Assembly (NCBI RefSeq): GCF_022899355.1
Contig: NZ_JALJCK010000001.1
Location: 186,001-250,000, forward strand
DNA: 64,000 nt
Source: Shinella yambaruensis
Lineage (GTDB): Bacteria > Pseudomonadota > Alphaproteobacteria > Rhizobiales > Rhizobiaceae
Reading direction: 5' to 3'
This document shows positions 10,643 to 19,492 of this stretch, one piece after another (positions within the stretch are counted from its first letter, which is position 1; each line of letters opens with the position of its first letter). Both the position numbers and the translations under genes were made by a program. Under the pieces are notes generated by a model. It was not told where the DNA came from and did not search any database. It saw only the letters and a list, made by a program, of their open reading frames with translations.

Positions 10643-10697
10643 GTTGCAATTTATCAGTTGCATCTTTCCGAGGTATAAAGTGCCACGGTTGCATTTT
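10643..10697. promoter_or_regulatory. three GTTGCA direct repeats in a divergent promoter region
   Basis: GTTGCAATTT (10643), GTTGCATCTT (10657) and GTTGCATTTT (10688) lie in the AT-rich space between the hypothetical gene at 10615 and the RAM-domain gene. The first two starts are 14 bases apart and the last two 31 apart. They could be binding sites for a regulator. This is pattern evidence only. Confidence 0.3.
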
Positions 10698-10829
10698 CAT
10701 CGAGTTTTAACGGTCTGTACGATTATCGGCCGGCCTTGCCTTTGGCGGCGGAATTCCGCCATAAGAGATATGGAATGCCGCCGGAATCGGGCGGGAACAC
10801 GCATGCCGCCGATGGCGCGGGAGGAACCG

Positions 10830-11066
10830 ATGAAGCCGATTTTCGTGCAATTGCAATGCGCTCCGGGCAAGACCTACGAGGTCGCCGACGCGCTTTACGC
10901 TACGGAACTCATTTCGGAGCTCTATTCGACGAGCGGCGACTACGACCTTCTCCTGAAGATCTATGTCGACAGCGAGGAGGATATCGGCAAGTTCATCAAC
11001 GACCACGTCGCCTCCATTCCGGGCATCGTGCGATCCCTGACGACGCTGACCTTCCGCGCATTCTGA
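10830..11066 (+). CDS. stand-alone Lrp/AsnC ligand-binding (RAM) domain protein
   Basis: A 78-residue protein made only of the RAM (ACT-like) domain found at the C-terminus of Lrp/AsnC regulators: FVQLQCAPGKTYEVADAL, then SGDYDLLLKIYVD and the IPGIVRSLTTLTFRAF strand. It has no DNA-binding helix-turn-helix. Such solo RAM proteins may bind amino acids or form mixed oligomers with full-length Lrp proteins. The ATG at 10830 has GGAGGAACC just upstream; the longer frame to 10614 has no comparable start. It is monocistronic or loosely linked to the next gene. Confidence 0.88.
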   Translation: MKPIFVQLQCAPGKTYEVADALYATELISELYSTSGDYDLLLKIYVDSEEDIGKFINDHVASIPGIVRSLTTLTFRAF

Positions 11067-11137
11067 CGCGCGCCGTTTCCAATATTCCCCTTCGCCCGTT
11101 CTTGCGCTAAAGCACGGCGCAACGAAAGAAGGCGAAG

Positions 11138-12130
11138 ATGGCAGGCATCGAACACAAGCAGGTGGAGAACGACGAGGCGGGCATGCGGCTCGACCGGTGG
11201 TTCAAGGTCCACTATCCGGGCCTCGGCTTCGGCCAGCTGCAGAAACTGCTGCGCTCCGGCCAGGTGCGTGTCGATGGCGGCCGCGCCAAGAGCGACACCC
11301 GCGTGCAGCCCGGCCAGATGGTCCGCATCCCGCCGATGGACGTGGATGCCAAGGGCCCGAAGGCCGGCCCCATCGCCGGCCGCGACCTGAAACATTCCCC
11401 CGATGGCGAACTGCTCGCCCGCATGCTCTTGCATGAGGACGACAAGGTCTTCGTGCTCAACAAGCCGGCCGGCATCGCCGTGCAGGGCGGTTCGGGCGTC
11501 ACCCGGCACATCGACAAGATGCTGGAGGCCTGGACGAGCCAGAAGGGCGAGAAGCCGCGTCTCGTGCACCGCCTCGACCGCGACACGTCGGGCGTGCTCG
11601 TCATCGCCCGCACGCGGGGCGCGGCGCAGAAGCTGACCGCCGCCTTCCGCGAGCGCGACACCAAGAAGACCTACTGGTCGCTGGTCAAGGGCGTGCCGAA
11701 GAAGCGCGAGGACAAGATCTCCACCTGGCTCGTCAAGGAGCAGACGTCGGACGGCGACCGCATGCGCATCGCCAAGCACGGCGAGGACGGTGCGGACCAC
11801 GCCGTGTCCTTCTACCGTATCGTCGAGCAGGCGGGGCAGAACTTCGCCTGGCTGGAGATGGAGCCCTATACCGGGCGCACGCACCAGCTGCGCGTGCACG
11901 CCGCCCATATCGGCCACCCGATCCTCGGCGACCCGAAATATTTCGACGCGGACGTCAACTGGAGCTTTCCGGGCGGCGTGCAGAACCGCCTGCATCTCCA
12001 TGCCCGCCATATCGACATCCCGCACCCGTCCGGCGGGCGCCTGCGCGTCACCGCGCCGCTGCCGCCGCACATGGTGCAGACCTGGAACCTCTTCGGCTTC
12101 GACCAGAACGCGGCGGACGAGGAAGACTGA
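11138..12130 (+). CDS. RluA/RluC-family 23S rRNA pseudouridine synthase
   Basis: A 330-residue RluA-family enzyme with an N-terminal S4 RNA-binding domain (~18-75, RLDRWFKVHYPGLGFGQLQK) and a catalytic domain. The catalytic aspartate is Asp147 in HRLDRDTSGVL. The GRTHQLRVHAAHIGHPILGD block is also present. It isomerises uridines, most probably in 23S rRNA as RluC does, but the exact target cannot be read from sequence. Its stop overlaps the start of the HAD gene (TGATG), making an operon rlu-HAD-ATP12 as seen in many rhizobia. Confidence 0.93.
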   Translation: MAGIEHKQVENDEAGMRLDRWFKVHYPGLGFGQLQKLLRSGQVRVDGGRAKSDTRVQPGQMVRIPPMDVDAKGPKAGPIAGRDLKHSPDGELLARMLLHEDDKVFVLNKPAGIAVQGGSGVTRHIDKMLEAWTSQKGEKPRLVHRLDRDTSGVLVIARTRGAAQKLTAAFRERDTKKTYWSLVKGVPKKREDKISTWLVKEQTSDGDRMRIAKHGEDGADHAVSFYRIVEQAGQNFAWLEMEPYTGRTHQLRVHAAHIGHPILGDPKYFDADVNWSFPGGVQNRLHLHARHIDIPHPSGGRLRVTAPLPPHMVQTWNLFGFDQNAADEED

Positions 12131-12795
12131 TGCGGCTCGTCCTTTTCGATTGCGACGGCACGCTGGTCGACAGCGTCAACCTGATCCATGAGGTCATGGC
12201 GCGCACCTTCGTCGATTTCGGCTTCGCACGGCCGGATATCGCGCAAACCAAGGCGATCATCGGCCTGACGCTCGACATCGCCATCGCCCGCATGCAGGGC
12301 AAGCCGCATGTCGACGACGAGGCGCTGGCGATGACCGCGCACTATAAGGCGGCCTATACCGGCGTGCGCGCCGAGCCCGGCTTCCAGGAGCCGCTCTTTC
12401 CGGGCATCGCCGCCATGATGGCGCGCCTCGAGCGGCAGGACGACCTGATCCTCGGCGCCGTGACGGGGAAGTCCCGCCGCGGCCTCGATCTCATCCGCGC
12501 CGCGCACGGCTTCGACAGGACGTTCTTCGTCTCGCGCACGGCCGACGACTGCCCCTCCAAGCCGCATCCGGCCATGGTGACGGAATGCTGCAGCGAGGCG
12601 GGCGTGGATGCGGTGCGCACGGTTGTCATCGGCGATGCGGTCTACGATATGCAGATGGCGAAGGCGGCGGGTGCGAAGGCGATCGGCGTTTCCTGGGGCT
12701 ATGCCACCGTGCCCGAACTGGTCGAGGCCGGCGCGGACCACATCCTGCGCACGCCCGCCGACCTTCTCGAATGGCTGGAGATTTCCGATGCGTGA
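12130..12795 (+). CDS. HAD-superfamily phosphatase, phosphoglycolate-phosphatase-like
   Basis: A 221-residue HAD hydrolase. The nucleophile loop is DCDGTLVDS with Asp7 and Asp9. The cap domain follows (~15-85), then the lysine region near SKPHPAMV and the acidic motif GDAVYDMQMA. This arrangement fits the Gph/PgmB-like subfamily, which removes phosphate from small metabolites. The physiological substrate is unknown. It is coupled to the upstream pseudouridine synthase and overlaps the ATP12 gene by 8 nt. Confidence 0.88.
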   Translation: MRLVLFDCDGTLVDSVNLIHEVMARTFVDFGFARPDIAQTKAIIGLTLDIAIARMQGKPHVDDEALAMTAHYKAAYTGVRAEPGFQEPLFPGIAAMMARLERQDDLILGAVTGKSRRGLDLIRAAHGFDRTFFVSRTADDCPSKPHPAMVTECCSEAGVDAVRTVVIGDAVYDMQMAKAAGAKAIGVSWGYATVPELVEAGADHILRTPADLLEWLEISDA

Positions 12796-13573
12796 TATCC
12801 TGAGCGACCTTTCCGATGCGATGAGCGATCCCGATCCGGTGCGCCGCGCGCAGATCCAGATGAAGCGCCCGTTGCCGAAGCGGTTCTACAAGGCGGTTTC
12901 GACGGACGAGGTGGAGGAGGGCCACCGCATCCTGCTCGACGGCCGCCCGGTGCGCACGCCCGGCAAGAAGCTGCTCGCCGTGCCGGCCAAGCCGATCGCC
13001 GACCGGCTCGTGGCCGAATGGGACGGGCAGGGCGAGGAGATCGACCCGGCGAAAATGCCGGTGACGCGGCTCGTCAACACGGCCGTCGACGGCGTCTCGG
13101 AGAATTTCGATGCGGTCTTCGACGAGATCGTGCGCTTTGCCGGCACGGACATGCTCTGCTACCGCGCGGATTCGCCGGCCGGGCTCGTCGAGCGGCAGCG
13201 CGAGGGCTGGGACCCGGTCATCCGCTGGGTGGCCGACACAAGGGGCGCGCGCTTCATCCTCGTCGAAGGCGTGATGCACCAGGAACAGCCGGCGCCGGCG
13301 ATCGAGGCCTTTTCCAAGGCGCTTGCCGCGTTCCGCGATCCGCTGGCACTCGCCTGCCTGCACACGGTGACGACGCTCACCGGCTCGGCGCTGCTGGCGC
13401 TGGCGCTCGCCGAGGGCGTCATCGACGCCGACAGGGCCTGGACGCTCGCCCATGTCGACGAGGACTGGCAGATCGAGCATTGGGGCACGGACGAGGAGGC
13501 CTTCCACCGCCGCGCGCTGCGCCGGGCGGAAATGGACGTCGCCGCCGCCGTGCTTGCGGAAATTCCGCGCTGA
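12788..13573 (+). CDS. ATP12 chaperone for F1-ATPase assembly
   Basis: A 261-residue ATP12 family protein. In mitochondria ATP12 protects the alpha subunit of F1 during assembly; alphaproteobacterial homologues are assumed to do the same. Key segments are KRFYKAVSTDE near the N-terminus, PVTRLVNTAVDG, and the C-terminal DEDWQIEHWGTDEEA. The start at 12788 overlaps the HAD gene. The longer frame beginning at 12608 reads through the HAD gene out of frame and is not credible. This family is a useful alphaproteobacterial marker. Confidence 0.92.
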   Translation: MRDILSDLSDAMSDPDPVRRAQIQMKRPLPKRFYKAVSTDEVEEGHRILLDGRPVRTPGKKLLAVPAKPIADRLVAEWDGQGEEIDPAKMPVTRLVNTAVDGVSENFDAVFDEIVRFAGTDMLCYRADSPAGLVERQREGWDPVIRWVADTRGARFILVEGVMHQEQPAPAIEAFSKALAAFRDPLALACLHTVTTLTGSALLALALAEGVIDADRAWTLAHVDEDWQIEHWGTDEEAFHRRALRRAEMDVAAAVLAEIPR

Positions 13574-13646
13574 AAAGACTTTGTTAAGAGGTTCGCACCA
13601 TTTTGGCGCGCGACCGAAATCCGACATCGCATACCGGTTTGACTTC

Positions 13647-14297
13647 ATGCAGTTCCTCGTCCGCGTCCTTCTTTCCGCCAGCCTTCTCTTCTCCACTCCC
13701 TTCGCCGCCAGCGCCGACGAGGCCTATCCGGTCCGAGACATCCGCAAGATCGTCGTCAGCGGCGACGGCAGCGCGTCCGCCACGGTGCTGAAGCGCGCGG
13801 GCGAGCACCTGAAGCGGGCTGCCAAGGCGACGCGCCGGGCCGTCGCGATTGACCGGGCGGTAATGGATGTGCGGGTTTCCGGCGTAAGGCAGGGCAGCGA
13901 CGGCCGGAGCACGGCCCGCGTGACGGTGACGCTGGACGGTCCCGGCGAAGCGTCGCGCCGGACCCTGACGGTCAACAGCTTCATGCCGGAGCAGAGGGGA
14001 CGCGAGGCAGCGCTCGGCGATGCCATCGCCAAGCGGGTGGCGCTCGCCTATCACCTGGCGCCGGTCGCCACCGGCAAGGCGACCTATGGCAAGCGTCCCG
14101 GCAAGGATCGCAAGGAGGCCGGCGGCAAGCGCCGCACGCCGACGAGAACCTCCATCCAGGCCTATCCGGGCGGGGAGAAACGCCCGCTGGTCATTCCCAG
14201 CGAGGCGGCGCTGACGGTGCGCTCGCGCGCGCTGCCGGAAGGCTCCAGGAAGAAGGTGGCGCCCTGCGTCGTCACGCAGGCGATCAGCTGCGACTGA
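13647..14297 (+). CDS. hypothetical secreted basic protein
   Basis: A 216-residue protein with a Sec signal peptide (~1-24, FLVRVLLSASLLFSTPFAASA). The mature part begins DEAYPVRDIRKIVVSGDGSA. It then has a strand-rich region with DVRVSGVRQG and a very basic, probably disordered C-terminal third (GKRPGKDRKEAGGKRRTP). Two cysteines near the end could form a disulfide (APCVVTQAISCD). I do not recognise a family. The start at 13647 gives a clean signal peptide; the open frame upstream overlaps ATP12. Likely periplasmic. Confidence 0.72.
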   Translation: MQFLVRVLLSASLLFSTPFAASADEAYPVRDIRKIVVSGDGSASATVLKRAGEHLKRAAKATRRAVAIDRAVMDVRVSGVRQGSDGRSTARVTVTLDGPGEASRRTLTVNSFMPEQRGREAALGDAIAKRVALAYHLAPVATGKATYGKRPGKDRKEAGGKRRTPTRTSIQAYPGGEKRPLVIPSEAALTVRSRALPEGSRKKVAPCVVTQAISCD

Positions 14298-14399
14298 TCG
14301 CGCGAAATGCGCCACGGCGAGGCGCGGCAAGGACCAGGCGAATCCGTGCGGGAAGCGTGATAGAGTTCCCTTCTTCTTGAAACGAAGGGGAACGAAGGC

Positions 14400-14783
14400 A
14401 TGTTCGACGGTCTATCCGCCTATCGGCCGCAGGCGCTGGCGGCGCTGCGCATCATGACGGCGTTGCTCTTCATCGAGCACGGCACGCAAAAGTTCTTCAA
14501 TTTCCCGCCCTCGGACCAGCCCTTCGGCGATCTGATGAACCTGATAGGGCTGGCCGGCGCGCTGGAGATCGCCGGCGGCCTTTTGATCCTGCTCGGCCTC
14601 TTCACGCGGCCGGCGGCCTTCGTGCTCTGCGGCTTCATGGCGGTCGCCTATTTCATGGCGCATGCACCGCAGAGCTTTTTCCCGATCAACAATCGCGGCG
14701 ACGCCGCGATCCTGTTCTGCTTCGTCTTCCTCTACCTGACCGCCGCAGGGCCGGGTGCTTTCGCGCTCGACAACCGCCGTTAG
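14400..14783 (+). CDS. DoxX family membrane protein
   Basis: A 127-residue protein with four predicted membrane helices, characteristic of DoxX. Motifs are LRIMTALLFIEHGTQKFFNFP at the N-terminus and GALEIAGGLLILLGLFTRPAA in the middle. DoxX-type proteins are linked to redox or thiosulfate-related membrane functions, but the role of this one is open. AACGAAGG precedes the ATG. It faces the gdx gene, and the two stop codons lie in one small hairpin. Confidence 0.9.
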   Translation: MFDGLSAYRPQALAALRIMTALLFIEHGTQKFFNFPPSDQPFGDLMNLIGLAGALEIAGGLLILLGLFTRPAAFVLCGFMAVAYFMAHAPQSFFPINNRGDAAILFCFVFLYLTAAGPGAFALDNRR

Positions 14784-14797
14784 AGCCGCCCGCTCTA
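14781..14797. terminator. small symmetric hairpin between convergent genes
   Basis: TAGAGC-CGCCC-GCTCTA. The hairpin contains both stop codons: TAG of the DoxX gene on the plus strand and TAG of gdx on the minus strand. The stem is short (6 bp) and lacks a T-run, so termination activity is uncertain. Confidence 0.35.
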
Positions 14798-15109
14798 GGC
14801 CGCGAATTTCAGGCCGAGGATGCCGGTGACGATGAGCGCGATGCAGCCCATGCGCATGGCGGTCACCGGCTCGGCGAAGAGGACGACGCCGAGCATCACG
14901 GTGCCGACCGTGCCGATGCCGGTCCAGATCGCATAGGCGGTGCCGATCGGCAGCGTCTTCACGGCAAGGCCGAGCAGGACGATGGAAACGACCATCGAGC
15001 CGGCGGTGAGGACCGTCGGCAGAGGCCTGGTGAAACCGTCGGTATATTTGAGGCCGATCGCCCAGCCGATTTCGAACAGGCCGGCGAGGGTGAGATAAAT
15101 CCAGGGCAT
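14795..15109 (-). CDS. gdx: SMR-family guanidinium exporter (Gdx/SugE)
   Basis: A 104-residue four-helix small multidrug resistance protein. Glu13 in LAGLFEIGWA is the essential proton- and substrate-binding residue. The GWAIGLKYTDGFTR and TAYAIWTGIG motifs point to the Gdx branch, which exports guanidinium in exchange for protons, rather than to broad Qac exporters. The guanidine-II riboswitch just upstream supports this independently. The ATG at 15109 has GGAG 6 nt upstream; an ATG four codons earlier (15121) overlaps that ribosome site and is less likely. The protein acts as an antiparallel dimer in the inner membrane. Confidence 0.95.
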   Translation of the reverse strand: MPWIYLTLAGLFEIGWAIGLKYTDGFTRPLPTVLTAGSMVVSIVLLGLAVKTLPIGTAYAIWTGIGTVGTVMLGVVLFAEPVTAMRMGCIALIVTGILGLKFAA

Positions 15110-15130
15110 TGCCCACTCCATAAGAAAGGA

Positions 15131-15185
15131 GCGAGGCCGTCCCCGCGGTCGTGACCGGATGCCATCCGGCGGTAGCCGTCTACCG
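15131..15185 (-). ncRNA. guanidine-II riboswitch (mini-ykkC)
   Basis: On the minus strand two hairpins each carry an ACGG tetraloop: CGGTAG-ACGG-CTACCG (15185-15170) and GCGGGG-ACGG-CCTCGC (15146-15131). Twin hairpins with ACGR loops are the hallmark of mini-ykkC, which binds free guanidine. A CTCC just after the second hairpin (15131-15128) can pair with the GGAG ribosome site (15119-15116). This gives a simple on-switch for the guanidinium exporter. The linker holds a third small palindrome, CCGGATGGCATCCGG. Confidence 0.88.
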
Positions 15186-15191
15186 GGGCGT

Positions 15192-15219
15192 ACTATACCC
15201 CGGTGGCGGGGAAGGGCAA
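15192..15219 (-). promoter_or_regulatory. sigma-70 promoter for the guanidine riboswitch/gdx transcript
   Basis: Minus-strand -35 TTGCCC (15219-15214), 16-bp spacer, -10 TATAGT (15197-15192). The start of transcription would fall immediately before the first riboswitch hairpin, giving a short leader. Confidence 0.65.
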
Positions 15220-15265
15220 GGACGGGGGCGGCATGCCAGCCATGCGCCCCCGCCATTGCAATGGC

Positions 15266-16099
15266 TCAGCCGAGACGCTCGGCATGCCACTTCAGGTGAT
15301 CGTCCATGAAGGTGGAGATGAAGTAGTAGGAGTGGTCGTAGCGCTCGTGCATGCGCAGCGTCAAAGCGATGTCCGTATCCTTGACCGCTGCCTCGAAGAG
15401 CCAGGGGCGCAGGCCGTTTTCCAGGAAGCCGTCCGCCTTGCCCTGGTCGATGAGGAATTCCGGGAACCGGGCGCCATCGGCGACGAGCGCGCAGGCATCG
15501 TATTGCCGCCACGCCGCCTTGTCGGCGCCGAGATACTTTTCGAAGGCCGGGGCCGACCAGTCGGCGGTGGAGGGCTCGACGATCGGCGCGAAGGCCGAGC
15601 AGCTCCTGAAGCGCTCCGGGTTCCTGAGCGCGATCGTCATGGCGCCGTGGCCGCCCATCGAATGGCCGAAAATGCCCTGGCGCGCCATGTCCATGCGGAA
15701 ATGCTGGCTGACGAAATTCGGCAGCTCCTCCGTCACATAGCTGTACATCTGGTAGTGTTCCGCCCAGGGCGCCTCGGTCGCGTCGAGATAGAAGCCGGCG
15801 CCCTTGCCCATCTGCCAGTTGGTGATTTCGTCCGGCACGTCGTTGCCGCGCGGGCTGGTGTCCGGGCAGACGACGATGAGGCCGAGCTCGGCGGCCATGC
15901 GCCGGTATTCGCCCTTCTCCATGACATTGGCATGGCTGCAGGTGAGGCCGGACAGATACCAGAGCACGGGGCGCGGCTCGTGGATCGCCTGCGGCGGCAC
16001 GAAGACGGCGAAGGTCATCTCGCACTTGCAGGCTTCCGAATCATGGGCGAACACGCCCTGCATGCCGCCGAAGGCCGTGTTCTGGGAAAGCACTTTCAT
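15266..16099 (-). CDS. fghA: S-formylglutathione hydrolase
   Basis: A 277-residue esterase-D family hydrolase that splits S-formylglutathione to formate and glutathione, the second step of glutathione-dependent formaldehyde detoxification. The nucleophile is Ser147 in GHSMGGHGA. Other family marks are YLSGLTCSHANVMEKGEY near residue 48 and HERYDHSYYFISTFMDDHL at the C-terminus. The start at 16099 follows GGAG and fits the family; the longer open frame (to 16981) is chance. The first-step enzyme, frmA, lies 1.6 kb upstream in the same orientation. Confidence 0.96.
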   Translation of the reverse strand: MKVLSQNTAFGGMQGVFAHDSEACKCEMTFAVFVPPQAIHEPRPVLWYLSGLTCSHANVMEKGEYRRMAAELGLIVVCPDTSPRGNDVPDEITNWQMGKGAGFYLDATEAPWAEHYQMYSYVTEELPNFVSQHFRMDMARQGIFGHSMGGHGAMTIALRNPERFRSCSAFAPIVEPSTADWSAPAFEKYLGADKAAWRQYDACALVADGARFPEFLIDQGKADGFLENGLRPWLFEAAVKDTDIALTLRMHERYDHSYYFISTFMDDHLKWHAERLG

Positions 16100-16119
16100 C
16101 TGGGAACTCCGTGTATGGT

Positions 16120-16776
16120 TCAGGTGGCGAGCGATACTGCCGCATTGACGGCGGCGGCAACCAGCACCGTGTTGAAGAAGAAGGAAACGATCGCGTGCAG
16201 CAGGTTGACCTTGCGCATCGCCGTGGAGGTGATGGCGACGTCCGAGGTCTGCGCGGTCATGCCGATGACGAAGGCGAAATAGAGGAAATCGTAGGCGCCG
16301 GGCGCGGCCTTGCCGGGAAAGTCGAGGCTTCGGCCGGCATCGAGGCTCGTTTCCGTGCTGCCGGGGCGCCAATAGAGATGGGCATAGTGCATGGCCGCCA
16401 TGGTGTGGATGGTCAGCCAGCCGAGCGCGACGGAGGCGAAGGCGAGCACGAATTCGCCGAGGGAGGCGGCCGGCCGGTTGAGCACCACGAAGAGCGAGCC
16501 CGTGGAAACGGCGACGGCCGCGAACGTCACGGCGAAGATGACCGTGACCGGCTCGTCCGTGTCCGTCGCATAATATTCGAGATGGGCTGCGGTCAGGCGC
16601 GGCACGCGCCAGGCGGTCAAGAGGAGATAGCAGAGGAAGAAGGCGACGGCCGCGATGCCGATGGCGAAATCCGGCTTGAGCCAGAGCGCAAGGGCAAGCG
16701 CGAGGGCCGCCGCGCCGATGCCGACATAGAAGGGCAGGTGCCTGCCGTAGATCCTCGGCCCCGGCGCCTTTTTCAT
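16120..16776 (-). CDS. DUF1345 family membrane protein
   Basis: A 218-residue integral membrane protein with about six hydrophobic helices, matching the DUF1345 pattern (RHLPFYVGIGAAALALALAL at the N-terminus, then HLEYYATDTDEP, HYAHLYWRPG and the terminal DVAITSTAMRK). Function of the family is unknown. It sits between fghA and the DUF188 gene and overlaps the latter by 4 nt (start inside its stop). It is therefore probably co-transcribed with the formaldehyde genes, though a role there is not implied. Confidence 0.85.
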   Translation of the reverse strand: MKKAPGPRIYGRHLPFYVGIGAAALALALALWLKPDFAIGIAAVAFFLCYLLLTAWRVPRLTAAHLEYYATDTDEPVTVIFAVTFAAVAVSTGSLFVVLNRPAASLGEFVLAFASVALGWLTIHTMAAMHYAHLYWRPGSTETSLDAGRSLDFPGKAAPGAYDFLYFAFVIGMTAQTSDVAITSTAMRKVNLLHAIVSFFFNTVLVAAAVNAAVSLAT

Positions 16777-17234
16777 GGGGACGGGCCAGCCTGCGCGTTC
16801 TTCGCCCGGCGGCAGAGGCGGTCGAGCATTTCGAGGAAGGCGGAGCGGTCGCGCGGCGAGAAGGCGGCATTGTAGCCCTTGCTCTCGCCCGTTTCGCGCA
16901 GATGCGCGCCGAGGTCGCGCATGGCGCTCGCCATGCCGATATTGGTCTTGTCGAAGAGGCGGCCGGTGGGGCCGGTAACATGCGCGCCCTTCTCGACGCA
17001 GCGCACCGCCAGCGGCACGTCGGCCGTCACGACGATGTCGTCGGCGCCGACATTGTCGGCGATCCAGTTGTCCGCCGCGTCGAAGGCGCCCGAGACGATG
17101 ACGTTGCGCACCATCGGGTCGCGCGACGGGCGCAGGCCCGAATTGGCGACGAAGGTCACCGCCATGCCATGGCGTTCCGCCACCTTGAGGATTTCGGGCT
17201 TTACCGGGCACGCATCCGCGTCAACGTAGATCAT
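16773..17234 (-). CDS. YaiI/YqxD family (DUF188) protein
   Basis: A 153-residue DUF188 protein. Diagnostic segments are IYVDADACPVKPEI at the N-terminus, GADDIVVTADVPLA in the middle and LDRLCRR at the end. The conserved aspartates suggest a PIN-like nuclease fold, but activity is not established. It is in a minus-strand string between a GNAT gene and the DUF1345 gene, overlapping the latter by 4 nt. Confidence 0.9.
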   Translation of the reverse strand: MIYVDADACPVKPEILKVAERHGMAVTFVANSGLRPSRDPMVRNVIVSGAFDAADNWIADNVGADDIVVTADVPLAVRCVEKGAHVTGPTGRLFDKTNIGMASAMRDLGAHLRETGESKGYNAAFSPRDRSAFLEMLDRLCRRAKNAQAGPSP

Positions 17235-17273
17235 GGCGCCGCAATTTCCTGTATGTCGTGGTTCCGCGCAGTC

Positions 17274-17734
17274 TCAAGAATGGCCGGCAGGACGCTGCAT
17301 GTCGATATGGGGAATACCATCCTCGACATATTCTCCCGATGTCGGCGCGAAACCCAAGGATCGGTAGAAGCGCTCCAGATGGCCTTGCGCGGAAAGGGCG
17401 ATCGGTTGCCCCGGGAAATGCGCCTCGCAGGCCGATATCGCTTCGTGCATCAGGGCCTCGCCGAGGCGTTTGCCCCGGTGTCCGGGCGAAACGAGGACGC
17501 GGCCGATGCGCGGCACCCTGTTCTCCGGTTGCCACAGGCGCGCATAGGCGGCCGTCTCGCCGTCGATCAGCAGCCGCAGATGCAGCGCGTCCTCATCCTT
17601 GCCGTCGAGTTCGGGATAGGCGCAGGCCTGCTCGACGACGAAGACATCGACGCGCAGTCTCAAGAGAGCATAAAGCTCGACGGCGGAGAATGCTGCCATC
17701 CTCCGCACGTCGATTGTATAGGGGGTCGTGTCCG

Positions 17735-17738
<4 letters not shown>
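17274..17738 (-). CDS. ElaA-like GNAT N-acetyltransferase
   Basis: About 154 residues of the ElaA branch of GNAT acetyltransferases: [20 protein letters not shown], then the acetyl-CoA loop in [16 protein letters not shown] and FYRSLGF. Substrate unknown. The start is uncertain. A TTG at 17738 overlaps the frmA stop (TTGA) and keeps the N-terminal strand before the F-x-EL motif. The first ATG (17699) has GGAGG directly touching it, too close to be a good site, and would remove 13 residues. Tight linkage to frmA suggests translational coupling. Confidence 0.8.
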
Positions 17739-18862
<1,124 letters not shown>

Positions 18863-18944
18863 CTTCGTCTCCCTATGCGGATTCTGTGTCGGGCCGACCA
18901 TTGCAGAGCAGGTCCGGCCTCTCAAGTGCGGTTTCCGGAAAAAA

Positions 18945-19349
18945 TCAGCCCTGATCTTTTTTGATCAATTTTGCGATCTCGGTTTCGAGCGCGGCGATCG
19001 CCTTGCCGGTCTGGTCGTGCAACTGGTGGATTTCACGCAGCTGGCGCAGGAGCGGATGCAGGTGCTCCTCGCCGGAGGGATCCGCCGGCGCCTCGCCGAT
19101 GCCGGCGATCAGCCAGGAGGGGGAGACCGAGAGAACGCCGGCCAGCATGAACAGCGCCTTCGTCTCCGGCTCGGCATGGTCGCGCTCCCAGCCGCTCACC
19201 GTGGCTTCCGGCAGGCCGAGGCGGGCGGCGAGGTCTTCCAGGCCGAGCCCCAGCGCATCGCGCGCCCGCCAGATGCGCCCGCCGAGCGTGTCGCCGTCGG
19301 CGCGGCCCGAAGGGAAGGGGATGGTGTTGCTCTCGCCGGGAAAGGTCAT
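18945..19349 (-). CDS. XRE-type helix-turn-helix regulator
   Basis: A 134-residue regulator. The HTH_3/XRE domain spans ~22-78 ([20 protein letters not shown], then [13 protein letters not shown]). It is followed by a [13 protein letters not shown] segment and a C-terminal helix rich in E/K that may form a coiled coil. GGAGG lies 6 nt before the ATG at 19349; the in-frame ATG at 19361 is less well placed. It diverges from the DMT transporter gene and lies upstream of frmA in the same orientation, so either could be a target. The ligand is unknown. Confidence 0.88.
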   Translation of the reverse strand: MTFPGESNTIPFPSGRADGDTLGGRIWRARDALGLGLEDLAARLGLPEATVSGWERDHAEPETKALFMLAGVLSVSPSWLIAGIGEAPADPSGEEHLHPLLRQLREIHQLHDQTGKAIAALETEIAKLIKKDQG

Positions 19350-19492
19350 CGCGGCCTCCATTGTCCTTGCCGCAAGTCTACAGGCAAGGCGCGAGGCCGG
19401 GCTACCTCAAATGCGCCGCGCCGATGACGCGATTTCCGGCATTGCCAGCCTGCGGAAAAGGACTATGCAGAGGCGAACGAAGGAGTCGCAGC

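Noticed and set aside
14781-14797. Hairpin over both stop codons as a strong terminator
   Set aside because: The stem is only 6 bp with no T-run, so it is listed only as a weak candidate.
16777-17211. Longer frame extending the DUF1345 protein
   Set aside because: It runs through the DUF188 gene in another frame; the ATG at 16776 is in the stop overlap and fits the family N-terminus.
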